Assembly (NCBI GenBank): GCA_902495455.1
Contig: CABUXJ010000041.1
Span: 1-17,877 of the forward strand
From: an uncultured Prevotella sp.
Lineage (GTDB): Bacteria; Bacteroidota; Bacteroidia; Bacteroidales; Bacteroidaceae
Reading direction: 5' to 3'
DNA length: 17,877 bases
Shown: one piece after another, positions 14,784 to 17,877 of the stretch
Position numbering within the stretch: the first letter of the stretch is position 1
How the letters are laid out: each line of letters opens with the position of its first letter
Notes under the pieces: model-generated
Databases searched by the model: none
Seen by the model: only the letters and a program-made list of their open reading frames with translations
Told to the model about the DNA's origin: nothing
Made by a program: the position numbers and the translations under genes

Positions 14784-16236
14784 CAGATTCAGCGTTAGAA
14801 TTAGTTACGACCTTGGAATCCCGGTTCTCATCGAGCGTTGTAAGCTCTATGATGGGAACGTCGACCGTTACACGGTCGTTCCACCCGTTGAAGTGAGATA
14901 TTACGTGGTACGGCTTGCACATGACATCGTGATAAGCCTTCTCCAGCCGTTGCTTGAGGGTAAACAGTTCTCGCTTGTCACTGCCGCTGTTGTTCATCTG
15001 ACTCTTGCCCGGAGTGGCCCCGACGAGATTGGGATGCACTCCCAGAGCAAAGCAAAGCGCGTTACTGGCTTCGCTCATGTCATCAGCCCAGTCGCCACCC
15101 TCTTTGCCGCCCTCATTGAGGTTATATATACGCACCATACGGTTCTCCTTGCCATTCGGATCCATGTAGTAGCCGGAAACGAGTGCCTTGCCGGCATTCT
15201 CCGGACCGGTGACAAAGTCCACGATATTACGTTTCTCCTGTTCCTTACGTTTCACGCGCTCTGCCTCGTCAGTGATACCCTCTATATCGCAAACGTTATC
15301 CCAATAGTTATAATGAACCTCTATCTGTATGCGAGGAGCAGATGTGTTCTTGATCATGAACCGCTTGCCGATACCGATAAGGCGGTAGATGTCAAACCAA
15401 GAATCGCGGAACATGGCCGCGTAATAAGGTATCGGATAGTACTGGTAGCCGGGCGTCGGCATACGGCTGAGGATGGCAAACTTTCGTTCTTTGGTAGCCG
15501 CACAACCATCTACGAGCTTTCGTTTCTCTCCTGTCTCCGGGTCCGGTTCCTGACCAAGACGCACCCGAAGATCACCGAGCGGGTCATATATGTCAAGCAA
15601 GGAAATGACCTCCACATCCTCCGGTGCCGGGCTTGGATTTCGCCAGTTGGCATAGAAGACATGTCCGATGCGTCCGGCGGCATCGGCTTTCTCAAAGCGA
15701 CAGTAACAGCTCTCCTTATGCCGTACCTGAACGATACGGCTGGCATCGCGGGACAGGATGATGACAGTGACGGAGAAGAAAAAATATTTCATGTCAGTAG
15801 CCTGTTCAAGGAATGTCTCGTGAAGAGAGTTGCGCAAGCAGAAATCGAGGATGTCCGGCTGTGTGACGTCGCGCCGTGTCTCACGGTCGACAAAACGCAC
15901 ACCCTGACCATAGCACGCCAAGATATTGAAAGACTGGCACTGACTCGCCACCATGTTGGAACCGATGCGCTGCATGATCTCAAACGGTAGCTGGTCGTCA
16001 GCGCCGAAAGGTATATATGTGTACTCCTTGCGGCCGTTCTGACCAGTCGTGAGGGAACGGCCGTCGGTGCTGCCCAGCTCATCGCCATCGAAGACGGAGC
16101 TTGTATCGTCGCCGTATTCGGTACTGATATCGTTGCGGGCAGCAGCCGATGTGATGCCGCCAGGCATAACCCGATACTGTTCCCATTCTCCACGCTGTCC
16201 GGTACGTACGGCTGTATATTGCGATGTCTCGTTCAT
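14764..16236 (-). CDS. Phage portal protein
   Basis: The product is 490 residues, within the normal size range for portals. It should form the dodecameric ring at the capsid vertex through which DNA is packaged. The N-terminal 75 residues are polar and variable. YIPFGADDQLPFEIMQRIGSN at about 74-94 is the typical portal opening in this group, followed by the helical clip/wing region. Near 388-430 the stretch SEASNALCFALGVHPNLVGATPGKS and MNNSGSDKRELF is the recognisable portal core before the stem and crown helices. The C-terminus is acidic (NAESDEDNNK). Its ATG overlaps the stop of the 83-aa gene as ATGA, so the two are coupled. No terminase precedes it directly, and a tail-like gene lies upstream, which is unlike the textbook order. 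Confidence 0.85.
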   Translation of the reverse strand: MNETSQYTAVRTGQRGEWEQYRVMPGGITSAAARNDISTEYGDDTSSVFDGDELGSTDGRSLTTGQNGRKEYTYIPFGADDQLPFEIMQRIGSNMVASQCQSFNILACYGQGVRFVDRETRRDVTQPDILDFCLRNSLHETFLEQATDMKYFFFSVTVIILSRDASRIVQVRHKESCYCRFEKADAAGRIGHVFYANWRNPSPAPEDVEVISLLDIYDPLGDLRVRLGQEPDPETGEKRKLVDGCAATKERKFAILSRMPTPGYQYYPIPYYAAMFRDSWFDIYRLIGIGKRFMIKNTSAPRIQIEVHYNYWDNVCDIEGITDEAERVKRKEQEKRNIVDFVTGPENAGKALVSGYYMDPNGKENRMVRIYNLNEGGKEGGDWADDMSEASNALCFALGVHPNLVGATPGKSQMNNSGSDKRELFTLKQRLEKAYHDVMCKPYHVISHFNGWNDRVTVDVPIIELTTLDENRDSKVVTNSNAESDEDNNK

Positions 16237-16484
16237 AGATATATAGTATGTCTGTTGAATTCAAAGATGTAAATCTGCGGGACGAGACGAATCTCTCCGC
16301 TGATAGGATGACGCAGACGAATGTAACCACCACGCCAGTAGTCACTATGCACGAGCCATCCGGAATAATCGTTTATGCCGCCATCGGCTGTCCATGCACG
16401 CAGGTTCACCTGCAGCCCAGTTTTGTGAGCTTCGGACAACAGATGAAGCATCTCGGTGAAGTGCATTGCTCTCTTGTTGCTCAT
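16233..16484 (-). CDS. Small basic protein coupled to the portal
   Basis: The product is 83 residues from the ATG at 16484, 8 bases after the stop of the 345-aa gene; the longer frame would invade that gene and reads as non-coding. It has an N-terminal helix (MHFTEMLHLLSEAHKTG) followed by strands (LQVNLRAWTADG, GWLVHSDYWRGGYIRL, IRLVPQIYIFEFNRH), so a small beta domain is likely. The family is not recognised. It ends in an ATGA overlap with the portal gene, and stoichiometric production with the portal is likely. Confidence 0.7.
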   Translation of the reverse strand: MSNKRAMHFTEMLHLLSEAHKTGLQVNLRAWTADGGINDYSGWLVHSDYWRGGYIRLRHPISGEIRLVPQIYIFEFNRHTIYL

Positions 16485-16491
16485 AAGCCTC

Positions 16492-17529
16492 TCAGTTGAA
16501 TGTCCGGTCGAAAGTGTTGTCGAAGATACGCCCCGCACGTCCCATGTTAAGCACATTGTGATTGCGCTGCGAATACTGATAGGAGAACGTAAAGCGCGGC
16601 AGTTCGTCGTAAGCATTGGAACGTTCGCTCTTGGAATCAGTGATTACGACCTCACGTCCGACGTCCGGATTACCGTCGATGAAATTGACTATACGGACAT
16701 AGTCACTGCGCAGCACTTCGTCGAACCAGTTAGCCATCGCAGTATTTAGGATACCCGTATCAGCTTTAAATGTACGTGTCTCCTCGATGTCATAATTGCG
16801 CAGTTTGCCGGAAATATAGGAAGACGAACGCTTGTAGCTCGGCGCCACCTTGTGGACACCTGTACAATAGAGCAGCTCATCACAGCCGAATGAGTTGACG
16901 AAAATGAGGATTGGAGCACAGTCCGGACATTCATGGTTGATGGTGAATTGCTGCCGCCTGTCTCCGGCGATAACCGTGTAAGACTCCGGCTCTGCTCCAT
17001 CAGAAGAACGCAAGAACTTCTGCGGAGAAACGTCGATGGTGGTGTACCTGTCGTTACCACCGACGACATCAACACTGAAAGTCTCTATCTGACCATCGGC
17101 ATAGAAAGCCCGGCACTCCGCCGAATCTGTGCCTATATAATGAAGATACTCAAGACGACCGACAGCTGTTTCTTTGGAGCCCATGAGTATGCTCAGGAAA
17201 TAATTACTGCAGAATGTATCAGCATCGATTCCGACGTCAGCAGAACCATATATGACAGATGCCGTCATTGTCTGAGAATCATCGGCTTGACCGACGCCCA
17301 CAACAACACATACATCAATAACAAGCCGTTGACGGGCATAAGAGCTGAATAAGCCTGATAAATCATGCAATGTAATCACCCCGTCGATTGGGTATAGGAT
17401 TTCATTGAAAACAGATTCTCCATCTATTGTTATTTCCACAGGAAGATTCTCACCGGATATTGCAAATTCAACATCAGGAATGTTGCAGGAGAAGTATTTG
17501 CCGCAGAGTCCTTGTAATATTGTTATCAT
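16492..17529 (-). CDS. Tail-associated structural protein (distal-tail-like)
   Basis: The product is 345 residues from an ATG at 17529, the first gene behind a promoter module. It is beta-rich throughout, with a conserved-looking middle (CSNYFLSILMGSKETAVGRLEYLHYIG at about 107-133). A second block follows (APILIFVNSFGCDELLYCTGVHKVAPSYKRSSSYISGKLRNYDIEET), and the end is basic (RAGRIFDNTFDRTFN). I know this pattern from uncharacterised proteins of Bacteroides prophage tail regions and suspect a distal-tail or baseplate protein. That is inference. Its place upstream of the portal is odd for a tail protein, so a capsid-linked role should stay open. Confidence 0.7.
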   Translation of the reverse strand: MITILQGLCGKYFSCNIPDVEFAISGENLPVEITIDGESVFNEILYPIDGVITLHDLSGLFSSYARQRLVIDVCVVVGVGQADDSQTMTASVIYGSADVGIDADTFCSNYFLSILMGSKETAVGRLEYLHYIGTDSAECRAFYADGQIETFSVDVVGGNDRYTTIDVSPQKFLRSSDGAEPESYTVIAGDRRQQFTINHECPDCAPILIFVNSFGCDELLYCTGVHKVAPSYKRSSSYISGKLRNYDIEETRTFKADTGILNTAMANWFDEVLRSDYVRIVNFIDGNPDVGREVVITDSKSERSNAYDELPRFTFSYQYSQRNHNVLNMGRAGRIFDNTFDRTFN

Positions 17530-17549
17530 GCCATGCGATATTTATACGG

Positions 17550-17584
17550 CAAAGATACCGGAGGGAACAACAAAATAAAAATAC
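17550..17584 (-). promoter_or_regulatory. Structural-block promoter: GTATTTTTATT, 16 nt, TATCTTTG
   Basis: On the minus strand, GTATTTTTATT (17584-17574) is followed after exactly 16 nt by TATCTTTG (17557-17550). The ATG of the 345-aa gene is 20 nt downstream. The arrangement is identical to that before the lysis genes (3528-3494), while the 16-nt spacers differ in sequence, which argues for selection on the two boxes and their spacing. Confidence 0.6.
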
Positions 17585-17618
17585 GACAACGGCCCGCCAT
17601 CTTCGCAGACAGCGGGCC
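17574..17618 (-). terminator. GNRA-capped intrinsic terminator, hairpin repeat copy 2
   Basis: This is the second copy of the 31-bp hairpin (17618-17588), with GGCCCGC/GCGGGCC, two G-U pairs, UCU/AGA and a GCGA loop on the minus-strand RNA. Here a run GTATTTTTATT follows after 6 nt, completing an intrinsic terminator for the gene ending at 17662. The run is also the upstream box of the next promoter. Confidence 0.7.
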
Positions 17619-17661
17619 GGGCAGAAAAAAATGAATGATTAAAAAAAATGATATGGTCGTA

Positions 17662-17877
17662 TCAGAAGTCACCTTCGACGATACGCCAGATGGCCCACTT
17701 GACGCTGCCGTCGGCCAGCGTCGTAAAGCCGTAGCCTTGGCTATGCATGTAACTCACGACGGAATCCTTGGCATCATACAGGTTGGCCATAGGCGCAAGG
17801 TCGTCGATTATGTCGTATGTGCTCTTGGGCTCCTCCATGAGCGCACGGCCGGCGAATTCGCCGGGAAGATTGCGCCG
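17662..17877 (-). CDS. Unidentified phage protein, C-terminal 71 residues
   Basis: The frame is open from the window edge to a TGA at 17664-17662. The visible end contains NLPGEFAGRALMEEPKSTYDII, then a helix (DAKDSVVSYMHSQGYGF) and a strand-rich close ending in VKWAIWRIVEGDF. I do not recognise it. As the gene before the tail-like 345-aa protein it could be a tape-measure or another tail or capsid protein, but nothing in 71 residues decides this. A strong hairpin terminator 44 nt downstream ends its transcript. Confidence 0.7.
   Translation of the reverse strand, partial: RRNLPGEFAGRALMEEPKSTYDIIDDLAPMANLYDAKDSVVSYMHSQGYGFTTLADGSVKWAIWRIVEGDF

Noticed and set aside
14497..15990. A 497-codon plus-strand open frame opposite the portal and connector genes
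   Set aside because: It lies wholly antisense to two well-supported overlapping genes, has shadow-like composition, and no plus-strand gene is otherwise seen in the window.
1..17877. CRISPR array, tRNA or rRNA genes, insertion sequence
   Set aside because: No regularly spaced repeats, no cloverleaf-like or rRNA sequence and no transposase were seen on reading both strands.

Overview
The window looks like the late (structural and lysis) end of a tailed phage or prophage of a gut-type Bacteroidales bacterium. Every gene I accept is on the minus strand, so transcription runs from right (17877) to left (1). The host call rests on three things. The promoter-like boxes match the Bacteroidetes -7 consensus TAnnTTTG. 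Shine-Dalgarno sequences are almost absent. The protein families, including the portal type, the large tail proteins, DUF5675-like and DUF6808-like proteins and BspA-like repeats, are those I know from Bacteroides-group prophages. Genus cannot be settled from this window. Neither terminase, major capsid nor integrase is visible, so the element extends to the right.

Layout in transcription order. (1) 17877-17588: the 3' end of an unidentified gene, then a strong hairpin terminator whose U-tract overlaps a promoter. (2) 17529-12072: a tightly overlapping block with a 345-aa tail-like protein, an 83-aa protein, the portal, a DUF6712-like connector candidate and three neck or tail-completion candidates. 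(3) 12046-3538: the tail-tip and adhesin block, with a 917-aa tail protein, two small proteins and a 1738-aa adhesin. The adhesin carries a LamG-like domain, a region resembling the CotH atypical kinase core, and leucine-rich/BspA-like repeats. (4) 3552-2223: a second terminator-promoter module, a two-helix holin candidate, a DUF5675-like putative lysin with a His...Gly-Cys motif, a terminator and a DUF6808-like membrane-anchored protein. (5) 2222-1848: a terminator-rich, gene-free strip. (6) 1847-422: an AT-rich cassette with its own promoter-like box. It encodes a PLD-fold-like protein coupled to a four-helix membrane protein that seems to continue in the -1 frame. (7) 455-1: an unresolved open frame, a 15/16-bp repeat in three copies and the start of a further gene.

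The two most notable signals are below. First, a composite terminator-promoter (GTATTTTTATT, exactly 16 nt, TATCTTTG) occurs twice with identical spacing: once before the structural block and once before the lysis genes. Second, the AT-rich two-gene cassette beyond the late terminators has the layout of a phage moron and could be an undescribed exclusion or defence system. Its function is inference only.
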